64,000 bases of DNA, from NCBI GenBank assembly GCA_000711775.1, contig ARYC01000526.1, positions 89,818 through 153,817 of the forward strand, given 5' to 3'. Below the pieces are notes generated by a model that worked only from the letters and a program-made list of their open reading frames with translations, did no database searches and was not told the origin of the DNA. The translations under genes were made by a program, and so were the position numbers. Of the stretch, positions 51,205 to 61,849 are shown piece after piece; position 1 is the stretch's first letter, and each line of letters opens with the position of its first letter. The DNA is from Oxytricha trifallax (lineage: Eukaryota > Ciliophora > Spirotrichea > Sporadotrichida > Oxytrichidae).

Positions 51205-51405
51205 TACTTCATAACTTGCCATAAATCATGGATCCTCTATTATTCATCTATTTTATTCAAATTGGCATTAAAAATGAATGATTCTTAAACATCTCTGTCA
51301 GCGAAGGAATATGCCATAATGCATGTAGCTCTTTCTCCATTTCGTCCTGCACGACCAATGTACTGCAAAAAGTCTATAGCGCTAGGACAAATTTTAAACT
51401 ACCAA
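51205..51405 (-). pseudogene. RecQ-type helicase fragment (motif VI)
   Basis: Minus-strand frame PSAIDFLQYIGRAGRNGERA then TCIMAYSFADRDVQESFIF and RIHDLWQVMK. 'QYxGRAGRNGE' is the arginine-finger motif VI of RecQ-like SF2 DNA helicases. Upstream coding is cut at about 51406, where a CAAAACCC-starting TBE-like repeat begins; downstream it meets the TIR element. It may be a functional germline MDS separated by removable elements rather than a true pseudogene. The rest of the helicase was not found in the window. Confidence 0.65.
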
Positions 51406-51485
51406 TCAAAACCCAATACCCATTAATGATGTTTAAAAGTGCTTTAATTCGTAGGGAATTTGTTAGGGGTTAGGGTTATTAATAG
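51406..51485. repeat. TBE-like terminal repeat, copy 1
   Basis: Begins CAAAACCC, then TGCTTTAATTCGTAGGG, then TTAGGGGTTAGGGTT. It aligns with 52626-52700 in direct orientation. C4A4/G4T4 character is typical of TBE ends, which mimic telomere repeats. Confidence 0.65.
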
Positions 51486-51568
51486 ATTTTAATGCAAAAT
51501 ATATAGCAATTAAATTTAATTTAATTACTCAAAATTCACTTTTGGATCATGTGGTAGAGGTCTGAAGT

Positions 51569-52625
51569 TCATTTTACTTAACCACGACTCTATATGTTCT
51601 ATTGATAAGTTTGATCTTGAGTTTGGTAATCATTATTGACTCTGCTATTTGTTTGATAGATTGAGACACTCTTGTTTCTGTCTATAAATTGCTTGATTCT
51701 TTGCTTTGCATCTTTCTCGCACCTTGTAGAGTAATATACGATGCGAGGCATATCGCACTGTATTAATATTACAGCTAAAGCCAACACATCCCATTAAAAG
51801 TTACAATCTCTCTCTAGTCTTCTTTTTTTGGATAATAGCCTGGAGTTCCCATTATAGTTCCAAGCCTTAATACTTCCACTCTTTAGCCTCTGTTGAAATC
51901 GATTATTGCTGCTCTTACTATTAAAAGTTTTATCATTTTATTTTATGGCTTCAAATCTCTGTGAGCAAACCCAAATTTGTAAAGCTCTTTAATACCTTGT
52001 ACGGTCTGAGTTGCTATTTATCTAAGTTACTTATGATTCATTTAGTATGTTATGAAATCTCTTAGAGTTATTTCATAGTCTGAAAGCAAAATAATCCTAG
52101 GTAAGAAGAACAGCAACTAACTTGATTAAGTAACTACACTTTTTGAATTTTGCTTGAGTCAATACTTGATACTCATTTTTAAGCTCCATTAAATTTTATC
52201 ATCACTTCAAAGTTAGTTCAAGGGATACACCTTGTGTGCGTACTGATGATAATTGAAAACTTTCTTATCAAGTGAGTCTTTAATATAAGGTAGCTTTAAA
52301 AAGAAGTATCTCGGTCAATATAAGTAAGAACTGGTATTTTTTTGTAATTAATATTGATCATAATATTTGTGATTTCAGAGGTTAGTTAGATGAGTGTCTT
52401 CCTAACATTCTCTAACTTTCTAGCTTATAAAGGTACTGCAACCTTAGAATATTCCCTCGCTTTTCTTTTGTTGAGAAGCTCCAGCTCAACTTCATGCTTT
52501 TCAACTTCTAAATGATTCTTGTGAGCTTTTTATAGATGCTTCCTCAAGTCTTTTGGAACAGAGTATTGCTTATGGCAATCAAAGCAGTCATAGTTTCCAT
52601 CTATTTTATCATGCTTTAAGGATAT
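51569..52625 (-). pseudogene. TBE-like zinc-finger/kinase ORF, 5'-truncated
   Basis: The minus-strand frame opens at the repeat boundary (52625) with a C2H2 finger (YDCFDCHKQYSVPKDLRKHL then QKAHKNH) and an EVEKHEVELELLNKR coiled region. After one or more frame breaks comes a kinase-like domain: IATQTVQGIKELYKFGFAH, RDLKPQN, AAIIDFNRG (DFN for DFG), GTPGYY. TGA at 51569-51571. Finger plus kinase in one ORF is the layout of the 57-kDa protein of Oxytricha TBE transposons (recalled from the literature). The 5' end is cut by a second TBE-like element starting at 52626. Confidence 0.75.
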
Positions 52626-52700
52626 TCAAAACCCCTAAGTGAGGTTTATAAATGCTTTGATTTGTAGGGTATAGTTGGGGTTTTATTGGGGTTAGTAGAC
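52626..52700. repeat. TBE-like terminal repeat, copy 2
   Basis: CAAAACCCC start, TGCTTTGATTTGTAGGG, then GTTGGGGTTTTATTGGGG. Direct copy of 51406-51485. It lies inside the finger/kinase ORF of the first element, marking a nested insertion. Confidence 0.7.
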
Positions 52701-52879
52701 AAATTAGGCCAATTTGCAAAATGAGAAATAGAAATTAGAAATAATTAGGGTCTATTTATGACGAAAAATATTAAGATTTATTTATTAATCTTAGGTATGG
52801 TACGAGTATTAATATAGACTAAGTCAAACCTGTACTGAATTATGCAGCTATTGCAAAGCCATTACACAAGAGTGCCTAA

Positions 52880-53550
52880 AATGCTAGGCATCACTGCTTG
52901 CTTGCGTGTTTAGCATTTTAGTTCTGGTTCTTAAGAAAATTCTGCAAGAAAATAAAAGTTCTCTTAGGCTTATATTTACTACCTCTTTGATTCGAGGACT
53001 TCAAAGAATAGGGCACACTTTAAACTAGCTTAGCGAGCTGTGGTGTTTCATAGCAAGTTTCCTGACATGCGTATCTCTCCTTAAACTTTAGCCAAATTTA
53101 TAGAAGAAATGGTATTACTTTAAAGAATATCAACAGACTGAACTAAGTGATTGATTCTACTGTGCCATTTTATAGAAATAATTAAAACTATATATATATA
53201 TATATGATTAAATGCAGAGGGCTATTGACAATATCATCAAGTCATACACGCTGATGAAGCTGTATTCACCTTTAACACCTTTAATAATAAGTCTTGGTAC
53301 AATAAATATGATAATATAGAAGTGTATGACTAAAAAGGAATAGTAGTCATCCATGCAATTTTAGCTGGTATAAGTGAAGATTCAGGTTTGTAGAGTTATG
53401 TCATTCACCCTCACTCTATTAAGCGAGAGTAGTATATAGAGTTCCTACATAATCTCAGAGAGAAGTTTAGTAACCAAGAGATCATCCTGTTTGTTGATAA
53501 CCTTTCAGTTCATAAGACTAAGGAGTTTAATAGTATAAAAATATTGAATT
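52880..53550 (+). pseudogene. TBE-like DDE transposase, truncated and frameshifted
   Basis: A first block (about 53080-53175) reads YRRNGITLKNINRLNQVID. After a TA-repeat insertion at about 53190-53205 a second block (53230-53535) reads VIHADEAVFTFNTFNNKSWY, then HAILAGISEDSGLQSYVIHP and IILFVDNLSVHKTKEF. VDNLSVHK carries the second catalytic Asp, and the DEAVF region the first. The third acidic residue is missing because the homology stops at about 53550. TAA/TAG read as Gln. An IS630/Tc1-family enzyme that moves TBE elements and, in Oxytricha, is linked to genome rearrangement. Confidence 0.75.
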
Positions 53551-53639
53551 TGGAGTGAAAATCTTATTAGAATTAAACAATTATTAATAAATGTGACCAA
53601 TGCAAATTACAGATAAAATCACTAAGGGGTTTGGGGAAA

Positions 53640-54800
53640 GAAGCGAAAGCGCTCAACCGATAAAAATGAATTTCTTACTCAAGAGTCTGGGTTCAAGCGT
53701 CGGAAGGTTGATTCTGAGGATCTCCTCGAATACTTAATTGGATGCCTGCAAATTGATATCAGGAATGAGCGACCCCAGAATAAGGTCATCCAGAAACACG
53801 TAAATATGAAGGAAACTAGCGAGTTGCTCTAAAAGCTGGTAGTATTTCTGCGACACTAATCTATGACTTCTGCTTTAGCCACAAAAAAAGTTCTCTGCGC
53901 GTGGGCATTAGGATCTCCACGATTTCAATGATACTCAGGCGCTGGCGATTGAACGGCTTCATAGTCATTAGCAAACAATCATTTCAGCACGCAATAGCAA
54001 GCCAGTATAAGCAGAGTGGAAAATCCAGCAAGTGTGTTCAGTGGACTCTCTCCAGAAAATGGCAGGGCTCTAACTGATTAGGTGGGCGGAACTGATTAAA
54101 GCCAAATACGCTTTCACGGCTCCAGCTCTTGCGAGGCACTTCAAGACAAATGGCATCTCTTTCGTGAAGCCATAATACTAGTACTGCTCTAAAGTAAAGA
54201 CCCTTGACAAGTTAATGAAGGCTCAGGAAGAAAAGGCTCGCGAGCTTGGGCCGCCTTATTCAGACCGTCTAGCACGAGATTTACATCGACGAGACTACCG
54301 TCCATCGCTGGCAGACTCCCAATAGAGAGTGGTGTAAGAGGGGAGTGGCCGTAACGATCCCTAGCTGCAGGAGTGCGCTCATTTACGATCATTGCAGCGA
54401 TAAGCAGCAAACTCGGACTTGTAGGCTACGTCATTTTCACGGGTGGCCTGAACAGTGAGCGGTTCAAGGGTTTCGTTGATGACATAAGTAAACGTATCAG
54501 GGGCTCCGCTAATTGTGTAATGGATAATCTCTAAGCCCACCACATCTAGATTGCCAAGGGAGCTTTCAGCACTACGCTAATGCCCTTTTTTCTTCCCGCC
54601 TTACGCTGTACAATGAACTCCATTGAACGTTTATGGGCGATCGTCAAACGTGAATGGAGTAAACGAGTGATCCGCTTTAGAGTCGACGATTTGGTCATGG
54701 AAAATATTAGGGAAATCCTGTATGGCCTCGATCGCTCAACTCACATCAACATCTGCTCCTCGAACCTCTCAGCTTTGATTAGTGCTTAGCAGGGTAAGGT
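53640..54800 (+). pseudogene. Tc1/IS630-like DDE transposase, frameshifted
   Basis: A basic N-terminal block with KKRKRS and FKRRKVD is followed, after a frame change near 53930, by WAELIKAKYAFTAPALARHF. Catalytic region: IYIDETTVHRWQTPNREW (first Asp), GLVGYVIFTGGLNSERF, CVMDNLQAHHIQIAKGAF (second Asp) and CTMNSIERLWAIVKREWS (Glu), with 33 residues between the second Asp and the Glu. At least two more frame changes are needed (near 54270 and 54360). Gln is encoded by TAA/TAG inside the motif, so the enzyme evolved in a ciliate code. Distinct in sequence from the TBE-like transposase at 52.9-53.5 kb. Confidence 0.75.
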
Positions 54801-54810
54801 CGTGTGATCA

Positions 54811-55599
54811 GAATTGCATTTTGGATGGAGTTGCGTAATGTTAAGACTGATTCGCTTTGCTCGAACTTTACTACTCTATTAAATGATTGATTAAGGATGG
54901 CAATGAGGAACTTACGATGAGGGCTTTTCTGAGAAAGCTTTTCAGATTGATCAAGAGCGGATAGCCTACTTTCGAGTCTCTCTCTTTAAATGCTGAGCTT
55001 CTTATTTTTGGCTACCAATTTACCAACTCTTACTAGCGCTAAGCAATTTCGACGGAGTGTTCTTGGAGTGAGGCGAATTCTGAGGGAGGAAATTTCCTGC
55101 CCCCAACATTTAATTTTATATTTTTTTTGCAATAATAATATTAGAAATAAATAAATTTCAATTTTAATTACCACAACCATGTATTAAACAACTTTTATTA
55201 ATCTGTAATTTTCAAGGTACAAAATTAGTTTTTATCAAATTAAATACAAAAAACAAAGCTAAAATAATCGTTTTTTATTAATAATTAATGTTATTTTCAT
55301 TAAAATGTAAATTCAATATCAAGGTAGAAATGATATTTGAAGCTAGATTAAAAAAATTTATATCATAATTTATGATAAAGATTCTTTGAAAATTCTAAAA
55401 AAATAAATATTTTTATGTATGGGACAGGAAACTTCCGTAGGCGGCAGGAAACTACCTTTTTGGGGGGCAGGAAACTTCCTTCCCAAATTATCAAGGAATC
55501 CAGTAGTAGGGAACTCTATAAATCTAAGATTCTTGGTCGCGTTGGGCTTAGGCTGTGGCAATTAACTCTTATCGAAATCTCATCGCGGGGGCTAAATGT
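54811..55599. other. AT-rich island and short repeats
   Basis: After the transposase (to about 55080) no supported gene is seen. 55110-55420 is AT-rich, like host noncoding DNA, and is flanked by inverted copies of a GGGGCAGGAAA(C/T)TTCC motif. No ORF is supported. Confidence 0.4.
55083..55490. repeat. GGCAGGAAACTTCC repeat cluster
   Basis: GGAAATTTCCTGCCCCC at about 55089 is the inverse of GGGGGGCAGGAAACTTCC at about 55465. Two further direct copies, GGACAGGAAACTTCC and GGCGGCAGGAAACTACC, lie at about 55422-55456. This could be a broken terminal inverted repeat of an insertion spanning the AT-rich island. Confidence 0.6.
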
Positions 55600-55924
55600 G
55601 GACAGAACGTTCACGAGCCAAGCCTTATCCGGCAAGCCGCTCTAAGAAATTCCTAGGGCTTCTTCATCTTTTCTGAAATGTTCGCGATTTTCTCAAGAGA
55701 ACCAATTTCAACGGATGCCTCACGCTTTGCAGCAGTCGTATATCTTTGTACAAGGGGCACCATACCTCTCCGCTGATTACCTTAAGCAAATAGTCCTGGG
55801 TCACGATTGATGAATTCTTCTTTGACAGGAAGTATCCGTTCCTAAAGGTCGACTCGTAAAGTTCCTTCTTGGAGTTGATTTTGCGTGATAGCTACTCCAG
55901 AGAAACCTTATTCGCTTCGCTCAT
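55600..55924 (-). CDS. Unknown ORF in mobile region
   Basis: ATG 55924 gives MSEANKVSLEQLSRKINSKK, ELYESTFRNGYFLSKKNS and DYLLKVISGE. A frame change near 55765 then gives MVPLVQRYTTAAKREASVEI and LEKIANISEKMKK, ending at TGA near 55600. The charged helical start resembles in style the 59.7-kb and 63.2-kb ORFs (SKED/SKKEL motif near residue 20-25), a weak similarity. Family unknown. Confidence 0.45.
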
Positions 55925-56381
55925 TCTATTTGATTTTAATAATTATTACTGATTAGTAGTCATTTTGATTTCGCTTTATCTGCTCTTTCTATATATTACC
56001 AGAGCTAGCTATTTAAATTCCCAAAGCTTGAACGCATCTACTGTTAGAATTTACGCTAACTTAAGCCTGCTGGTAAGCGTGATTTTCAACATTCTCTTTG
56101 CCCAGATATAATCTGCAGTATTTCACAGCTAATTCCTGGTAAACCCCTGATGCGTATATCCCAAATGCGAAATTTGAATTAATAAATTTTATAAGCTACA
56201 GGGATCTCTATTTTATTTCAATTTATCTCCTCGACCACCTACGAATTTTCAATCAAACAACTACAAATCGAATGCCCGCACCAGGAATAAACTACCATTA
56301 GCAAATGCGCTGAGTATTATTGGTAAGAGAGGGAATTATCTTTAAATTATTCTTAGAAGTAATTAATCTTTAATAAGAGAG

Positions 56382-57071
56382 TCACTTTTGCTCCTCGTCG
56401 TGCTCAAGCGGCTTCTTAGCCCGATGCTTCTTCCTTATCGTCATGTGCTTGGTCTTGGGTTTCTTATTACGCTTCGTGTCCACATTCCTACCCTAATTCG
56501 ATATTTTATCACCAGTCATTAAACTTTTCAATAGTTACATTTGCTTCTCTTTTTCTTCGGGACTGTACGAGTCAGCCTTCAACACCCAAAGCTGTACTGC
56601 ATAGACGCTCTTGAGATAATCTTAGACATTCCAGTAGGAGGCAAATATTTCTACTCCTGTGTAGAGTAAAGTGGATCGAGCTCTGTCGAGAGAGCGATCC
56701 CATGAGAACATTTCTTGAGTGTGACAGAGTGAGTAAAGGTAACCCCAAAGGGTTAGTCCGTCGATCCCTATTAGTTGATTTGGCTCAGCAAATCTCGAAA
56801 GTAAGGATTTTGCTGGGAGTACTGCTATTCGTAAATCTTAGTAGTGGAGTAGAGATTATTATTTGAATCCGCGACGACATCGCTCATTTACTTTAGCGAA
56901 AGTCCATTGAATTTCTTGAAGGTTAGGGCCCCTCTTAAGTCTAATGCATTTCACAGCGCATGAACCGAATAACTTGCTCTCGCGATGTGAAACAGCGATA
57001 GCCCACAGCGTAGTCAACAGCGTGAACCACGCACTCCATGTAATGCTGCGGCTTAGCCCCCTCGAACACAT
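56382..57071 (-). CDS. Unknown ORF with Lys/Arg-rich C-terminus
   Basis: The most intact ORF of the mobile region: ATG 57071 (MCSRGLSRSITWSAWFTLLT), 229 codons to TGA 56382-56384, with four in-frame TAA/TAG Gln codons. The frame is open upstream to about 57175. A central segment reads LTLWGYLYSLCHTQEMFSWD and FASYWNVQDYLKSVYAVQLW. The C-terminus is strongly basic (KRNKKPKTKHMTIRKKHRAK), suggesting nucleic-acid binding or nuclear targeting. No catalytic motif recognised. It may be an accessory protein of the transposon. Confidence 0.55.
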
Positions 57072-57419
57072 GCTATTGAATCTTAATTTGCTGGCTCGAA
57101 TTTCTAGTGTTAGTATCTCTTTGAGTAGTACCACCCAGTGCCAACTTCGATATCCGATAAAGGTTGTTGTATCAAATCAAATTCAGCAGCGAATTTGCTA
57201 GTCCCAGCGCAATCGCCTTTCGCTTTTAGTATTTTAGGTTGAGTTATCTAGATTTTGTTGAGCTTAATGAAGTCATAAATGGGACCAAGAAGGTCATCTG
57301 CGAAATGCTAAGCGAGATAGAAGTAATCTGCGAGCACGATGCTGTTGGTGTCATGGTCCCTGAGCTTGAACGATATCTACTTGCCTCGCGTAGGGTCAAT
57401 TTAGTATTTGTGGCCAATC

Positions 57420-57960
57420 ACGGAATAATCCTTATTAAGGCAAAAAGTACATGAGCGCGTGAGACCCTTAGAGCTGTTTGAGATTGCATCTTTACGGCCA
57501 TTGCCTTAACCGATAACACGATTCCTTCTCTTATTTTATTATGATCACTTTAGCTGAGCACTATTTGTTATTGCGTTTTTTAGGAAGCAATTTGCTGATA
57601 TTTGATTGCTCTTTTGATGATGACTATTGGGAGTTAATCTATTATGTCGATTTCTTCTTAGGATTATGATCAACACTTGAGGCTGAGCTTGAACTTGAGC
57701 TAGAGCTACTACTGGATTAAGAATCTTCACGATCGATGGGGTCATCTCCAGGACCCAAAGCAGGAATGCTTGCATCCCTTCCAAGGGAATTTAAATTCTA
57801 GGGAATCTCCTCAGCAAGGCAGCTATTCTTGTTTTCGCTTAATTATGCTTAGGCTACGCTGCCTTGACTCACTTACGCTTAATCACTCCTACGTGCAGCG
57901 ATCAGGCCTTAGCTTCCTTAGATCAATGAAGCGCTTTAACTTATGATTTCAAGTCCTAAT
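57420..57960 (-). CDS. Ser-rich unknown ORF in mobile region
   Basis: Minus-strand frame with many TAA/TAG Gln codons: ASLIQGSQGLIAARRSDQAQ, then SLGRDASIPALGPGDDPIDR, an uninterrupted Ser run, DHNPKKKSTQ and QGLFRDWPQILN, ending at TGA near 57400. Upstream (to about 58150) other minus-strand frames are also open (YFDRLERSGIRSLSNLDQPY), so the protein start is unclear. Function unknown. Confidence 0.4.
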
Positions 57961-58920
57961 TTTAGACATCCAAAATCAATTTATCCTAATCCATGAATTG
58001 CAAATTTATCTTCATTGTTGCCCAACCCCCCTTAAATTACTTGCCAACAAGCCGCAGTTTAAATATTGATATGGTTGGTCCAGATTACTCAAAGACCTAA
58101 TGCCCGACCTCTCCAGGCGGTCGAAATATTCATCGTCCCGGCAGATATTTATCAAAAGTTAGAGAGACACTTAATCTTTCTTAGCGATTTTAAACTAATT
58201 AATTTTGCGAATGTGGCTTTGTGGAATTTAAAGCCCAATTAATTTCTTTTAATTTACAACCTTTTATATATGGTATTTCAAGCTTCTGTAAGGGTTGCGA
58301 GGGTCGATTCTAGCTCATCGATATTGATTTAAGTACAGAGATGCTTCTCTTGAAAAAGAAATTGGCAGAGTGACGGCAGGAAGATCGTTATGATGAATTG
58401 AGGGGGGATGATTAATTAAATGCTAAGTAGCCAATAGCAAATAGCTGCCAAACTTAGGTATCCGCACGTTCAATGTTAGGACCGACCATGGTGCCAAAAA
58501 ATACACGACTAATATCACCGAACACCATCCAAAGCAATCACCCACCGTAAAACACCAACCATCTCGCACCCTTGGATTCATTTTGGTAGCTCATGCGGCA
58601 ACTATCACATGAGTACATAAAAGATATGCCTAGCTTCGGGAACCTAAAACCTTATACTCTATTTATTGAGCGACATATTTAAATAATTGTTTTGTATTTA
58701 TTATAATTATTCTATTATCCCAATTTCAATATTTATACACTATAAGAAAGCTTATGAAGAGTTAAACAAAACTCCAGTATACAACGTTCATTATAGCACA
58801 TAATTTAATGGAATTGAATTCTACTGGAGTTAAATCAAGAGTAAGCCGAGATAAGACAAAAGTTTGCGCGATAGAGTGAAGAATGAATTTTTATAAAAAG
58901 TTTAGATTTAAACGAATTAA
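57961..58920. other. Mixed region, no supported gene
   Basis: The first part belongs to the GC-richer region with competing open frames on the minus strand. After about 58620 the DNA is ordinary AT-rich spacer. Confidence 0.35.
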
Positions 58921-58929
58921 TTTATACAC

Positions 58930-59721
58930 ATATTATATTGGTCCCATTAAGAGGTTTGGCTTTTCTTTCTTCTCCTCTTCTTAAGGCTTGCTTGGGCCCT
59001 TATTTTCTCTAAGTGCCAGCTCCTGCACTATTTTCATTTCATCTGGATTTTAAAAAAATCTTTTTAAAGTCTCTTCCTCACTTCATGAATAGAACATGAC
59101 TTTCCCTCTCTCTGTGAACCTTTGCATGTTCATTCATAAGGAATATACCAGTTTCAGGTTTCCCTTCAAAGAAATGAATCAAAGTATAGTAGAGAGGAAT
59201 GGATGCTTATTAAGTTCTTTGAGCCAGGTCTCGCTTATAAGTTTGCCTTGCTTCTTTTAATCTTCAGGAGAAATAGAGTAGCGCTTCTTGTGAGCTTCTT
59301 CAATGCTTTCTCTGAGAAAACTCTCACTTAACGTGCCAAGAACTCCAAAAGAAAAAGCTCCTTTCTGGAAGCTTGCCTTAGATAATTGTTTCTTGGAAGG
59401 AAGATAAACTACCAATTCTTCATCTTTTATAGCATCCTCGTAGAGTTTAGTGACTGAAATCTCTGGGTAGATAGGTATATTTATCAACTTTATTATAATG
59501 TTTTTGAAGGCTCTCTTCTTGTCGCAGAGTATAGCTTTTAAGAATGAAATTTTGGTACCTTCCATCGTTGGAAGGAATAAACCCACTATAATATATGATT
59601 AAGTATATGTCAAATGCTTACCATGCTAAGTCAGGTATCGATAGACATCCTCCTTGCTTCTAAATCTTGAGATCATTTATTAAGCTTCAACCCTCTTCAT
59701 TGCAGTACTTATAGATTCCAT
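58930..59721 (-). CDS. Unknown protein family, copy A
   Basis: ATG 59721 gives MESISTAMKRVEAQQMISRF and RSKEDVYRYLTQHG. A probable GTAAGC...TATAG intron (about 59587-59623) follows, then GLFLPTMEGTKISFLKAILC, YPEISVTKLYEDAIKDEELV and KKRYSISPEDKKKQGKLISE, with a basic/acidic tail (PQEEEKKEKPNLL) to about 58930. It is a clear paralog of the ORF at 63179-63948 on the opposite strand. Domain family not recognised. One or more frame breaks occur after about 59250. Possibly a TBE-associated or other transposon protein. Confidence 0.55.
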
Positions 59722-60279
59722 CCTTGTTCCTTCTCTTGTTATTGAATTTCAAATTTTAATATATAGAGTTCTGGATCCTACTGTTTATAATCTTAGTATT
59801 AAATATTGACATCTTATAGGAGGTCAATCTGGTAAGGATACGTGGAGAAAGCTTGCATAAGCTGTAACAAACTTCAGAGATGGAGCTCCATTTTTATCAA
59901 TTTAGTTCCATTAAATTAGTACTAAATTTGTTTAAATTAAATTATTGCAGGTACTAAATTCGTTTAAACTTAATTGTTACCAATTAAATAGTACCAAAAC
60001 TTAATTAGTACCTAGTTTTACTAAGGAGGTTTCAATGGAAAAGTTCCAATATGGTTTAAAACAAGCACCAACCGGATTTTATTCAATGTTGGAACCAATA
60101 TTAATAATAATAAGCATAAAATTATAAAAACTTATAGTTATAAACTTAAGTTAAGTATGAAGTCTAAGATTTCAAAATCAACCATCAATTCTGCAGGGTA
60201 AACTCCTGATCAACTATACTTTAGCTAGGGAAAATTTTTCTCATTAATAAAATTGTAATTTAAATTAGAATTGAAACAT

Positions 60280-61290
60280 GGCGGCTAACTTAATTCGTAA
60301 GGCAGTTTATTTCTCTTGGAACAGGTTTAATCAATGCTAAACTTTGGCTCTTCAAAGAAACCAGAAGAAATTTATATTGAAAAGAGGTAGAGCTAAGAGC
60401 TCTAGAGTTTGAAGCTGAGGTCTTCAAAATTTAAGTTAAAAACAAGAAGGAGAGTGCAGAGATGGGAGTTTAAACATAAACTGAATTGGTTAAGGAAGAT
60501 AAGGAACAGCAACCAATAAAAAAATTAAAACATTTTAATGTGAAGACTGCAAAATTTCTTCTCAACTTAGTCTAGCTTGAAAGGGCATATCAAAGAGGTA
60601 CACTCTGATAGCTAAAATCTAGTTTAAGCATGAGAAAGTATAAGTGGATATTGGTGTACAACTTGCGTGAAGTCTTATAAGCACTCAGTCTAAGTAAAGA
60701 GGCATATGCAAAAGCATCATTTAATTGAATTTTTAATGCAGGATAAAGAAACTTAAAAATTAGTTCAAGAAGTAGAAAATCTAATACTCTTGAGTCACAA
60801 AGTGAGCAGCATGAAAGACTTAAGAGACAGGTGCGATATGAATCGATGAATCAACCAGCAGGTAATACAATTTTAGCATGCTTCTAAGCTGAGGCTATGA
60901 ATATACCTGCATTAAATGCAGTTGATCTCAGCGCTTGTAGAGAAAACTACTTGAATATAAATGTGCCTACAAAAGCAAAGCTTATAGTTGTAGATGAGTA
61001 TGAATACAAAGTTTATCTCTTCAATTATCTTCTTAAGAGCTAACAGTATTAAAACGAGTTCGCTAATGAATACATGGTACTGAGAGAGTCTAAAGAGAAG
61101 ATGCAAGAAATTGCTTAACTGGGATGGCGTCATATTAAGCAATGGTTTTATCGCACTAAGACTAAAGAAAATTGAATTGGTTTTGAGAGACTATCTCTAT
61201 TATAATCGATAACCTGATGATTTAAGCATGAAATTGGGTATGTTCATAGAGATTTGAAGCCTGAAAATGAATAAAAATAGAAGAAAAATC
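60280..61290 (+). pseudogene. Finger / helix-turn-helix / kinase remnant
   Basis: After a start-like MAANLIRKAVYFSWNRF come, in shifting frames, a C2H2 pair (QCEDCKISSQLSL; GHIKEVHSDS; YWCTTCVKSYKHSVQVKRHM then QKHH). Next is a helical segment ending in a homeodomain-like recognition helix IAQLGWRHIKQWFYRTKTK (61120-61170), then a kinase catalytic-loop piece GYVHRDLKPENEQK (61235-61275). Finger plus kinase matches the TBE 57-kDa ORF type. Several TGA and frame breaks show decay. Confidence 0.6.
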
Positions 61291-61795
61291 AAAAAATTAA
61301 AGAATAATCATTAAATTCTTAAACTATTTTGATGTTCATTTTAATAGATATAATTAAAAACTAATCTATCTCGAAATTTCAATGATTTTTAGATAGAGTG
61401 CGATAAAGTATTATAAATTACTAATATTATTTATAACTCAAAATAAATAGAATTAAGTTTTTATATAATCTAATGTTGTTTTATATTTAAATTTTGTTTA
61501 TTTAACTATATCTTTAATTTAACTATTAATACAAAGAAATTTAAAGTTAACTGTCTTATTTTTATAATATTCTGATATTTTATTCAAAATTTGTAAATTA
61601 TATTAAACATCATTAGATTATTTAAAAACTTAATTCCATTTATTTTGAGTTATAAATTATATTAGTAATTTATTATACTTTATAGCACTCTATCTAAAAA
61701 TCATTGAAATTTCGAGATAGAGTAGTTTTTAATTATATTTATTAAAATGAACATTAAAATAGTTTAAGAAATTTATTGATTATTCTTTAATTTTT
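61291..61795. repeat. 0.5-kb imperfect palindrome
   Basis: 61291-61481 and 61604-61795 are inverted copies (about 190 bp each, with scattered differences) around a ~120-bp AT-rich centre. Example: CTATCTCGAAATTTCAATGA at about 61367 and its reverse complement near 61703. It lies directly after the kinase remnant, so it may be a solo or head-to-head pair of transposon ends. Confidence 0.85.
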
Positions 61796-61849
61796 GGACT
61801 CTTCTTCTAATATTACTCCCTGTAATGCTAAATCTCTATCCATCATAAG

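Larger units (their letters stand above)
53620..58620. mobile_element. GC-richer mobile region with DDE transposase and several ORFs
   Basis: About 5 kb clearly richer in G+C than the genes and spacers of the left part. It holds a broken DDE transposase (+) and at least three minus-strand ORFs with TAR=Gln codons. Left side: ACTAAGGGGTTTGGGG at about 53624. Right side: a G-rich motif on the minus strand near 58025-58035, and a return to AT-rich DNA after about 58650. True ends were not established. An AT-rich island lies at 55110-55420. Confidence 0.55.

Noticed and set aside
56944..57201. Plus-strand 85-codon open frame
   Set aside because: It overlaps antisense to the longer minus-strand ORF (56382-57071), which has consistent TAR=Gln use and a natural TGA end.
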